From the NCBI RefSeq assembly GCF_007197575.1, contig NZ_CP041616.1, positions 1,922,001-1,986,000 of the forward strand: a stretch of DNA of 64,000 nt. The letters are read 5' to 3'. Below, piece by piece: positions 63,846 through 64,000 of this stretch. The first letter of the stretch is position 1, and each line of letters starts with the position of its first letter. A program made the position numbers and the translations under genes. Source of the DNA: Ornithinimicrobium ciconiae (GTDB lineage Bacteria; Actinomycetota; Actinomycetes; Actinomycetales; Dermatophilaceae). The notes beneath the pieces are model-generated. The model was not told the origin of the DNA. It saw nothing but the letters and a program-made list of their open reading frames with translations, and did no database searches.

Positions 63846-64000
63846 ATGGGACAGGTCATCATCGGGGTCGATCCCCACAAACTGTCGGCAACCATCGAGG
63901 TCGTCGACCAGCAGGAGAAGTTGCTCGGCGCGGGCCGGTTCAGCACCGACCAAGCCGGGTACGCGGCGATGCGCCTCTACGTGAAGTCGTGGCCCGATCA
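63846..64000 (+). mobile_element. IS110-family transposase, N-terminal part (runs off window)
   Basis: The ATG at 63846, preceded by a weak GGGAAGAAG site, opens a frame that continues beyond the right edge. It starts with VIIGVDPHKLSATIEVVDQQ, the DEDD/RuvC-like N-terminus of IS110 transposases with the first catalytic Asp in VDPHK, and goes on with LLGAGRFSTDQAGYAAMRLY. These recombinases insert without classical inverted repeats, guided by a bridge RNA encoded at the element end. Only about 51 residues of the usual 400 are visible. Together with the IS5-like remnant it marks the accessory region. Confidence 0.88.

Overview
The window is high-GC, gene-dense actinobacterial DNA. GTG starts and 1-4 nt ATGA/GTGA gene overlaps are frequent, and it carries actinobacterial hallmark families (DUF3040, DUF456, DUF7455, DUF5998, DUF6318, a DnaE2-type polymerase, a second ParE/ParC-type topoisomerase). 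Gene content and style fit the Micrococcales, perhaps the Intrasporangiaceae/Ornithinimicrobiaceae group, but no rRNA or tRNA gene is present to fix the taxon. I found no CRISPR array.

Layout. 1-1.9 kb: tail of error-prone polymerase DnaE2 overlapping a Y-family polymerase (lesion bypass). 2-7.1 kb: DUF3040 protein, CocE-type hydrolase, MFS carrier and two small conserved proteins. 7.3-9.4 kb: topoisomerase IV-type subunit B (ParE); its partner ParC lies at 37.4-39.9 kb on the other strand. 9.4-11 kb: AhpD-like protein plus MFS carrier. 11-16.8 kb: a complete beta-glucoside (CebEFG-BglC-CebR-like) locus of binding lipoprotein, two permeases, GH1 beta-glucosidase and LacI regulator, with a perfect 22-bp palindromic operator in its promoter and a large hairpin at the start of the first permease gene. 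16.8-24.6 kb: Ltp-repeat membrane protein, a NarL-type two-component system, glutamate dehydrogenase, DedA protein, amino-acid permease and alpha/beta hydrolase. 24.8-27 kb: DEAD-box helicase with a large Arg/Asp repeat domain. 27-33 kb: a secreted PKD-like protein with a DUF6318 lipoprotein, a small alarmone synthetase and a three-gene ABC-2 exporter. 33-36.5 kb: a fusion of a P-loop kinase to an AidB-type acyl-CoA dehydrogenase, then topoisomerase IB. 37-46.5 kb: ParC, a frameshifted Na+/H+ antiporter, PfkB kinase, RDD protein, a CWB2/polysaccharide-deacetylase wall enzyme and a nitroreductase. 46.7-58.4 kb: sigma factor with a membrane Asp-box propeller partner, GNAT/acyl-CoA synthetase-like acetyltransferase, DUF5998, phosphodiesterase, thymidine kinase, MFS, YihY and MBL-fold genes.

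From about 58.66 kb to the right edge the window becomes a sparse patchwork: a truncated P-loop kinase gene, a secreted SH3/CHAP hydrolase of lower GC, an IS5-like transposase remnant, a DUF433/DUF5615 toxin-antitoxin pair, a frameshifted lipoprotein gene, a frameshifted RclA/MerA-like reductase, and the start of an IS110-family transposase with a non-coding leader where a bridge RNA would be expected. This looks like an accessory region.

Three otherwise intact genes are each broken by what looks like one missing base (near 40471, 61574 and 63088). Residual sequencing error is a serious alternative to real decay. The observations most worth following are the kinase-AidB fusion, the sigma/propeller pair, the solo tandem-repeat clusters at 4677-4722 and 39978-40062, and the IS110 leader.
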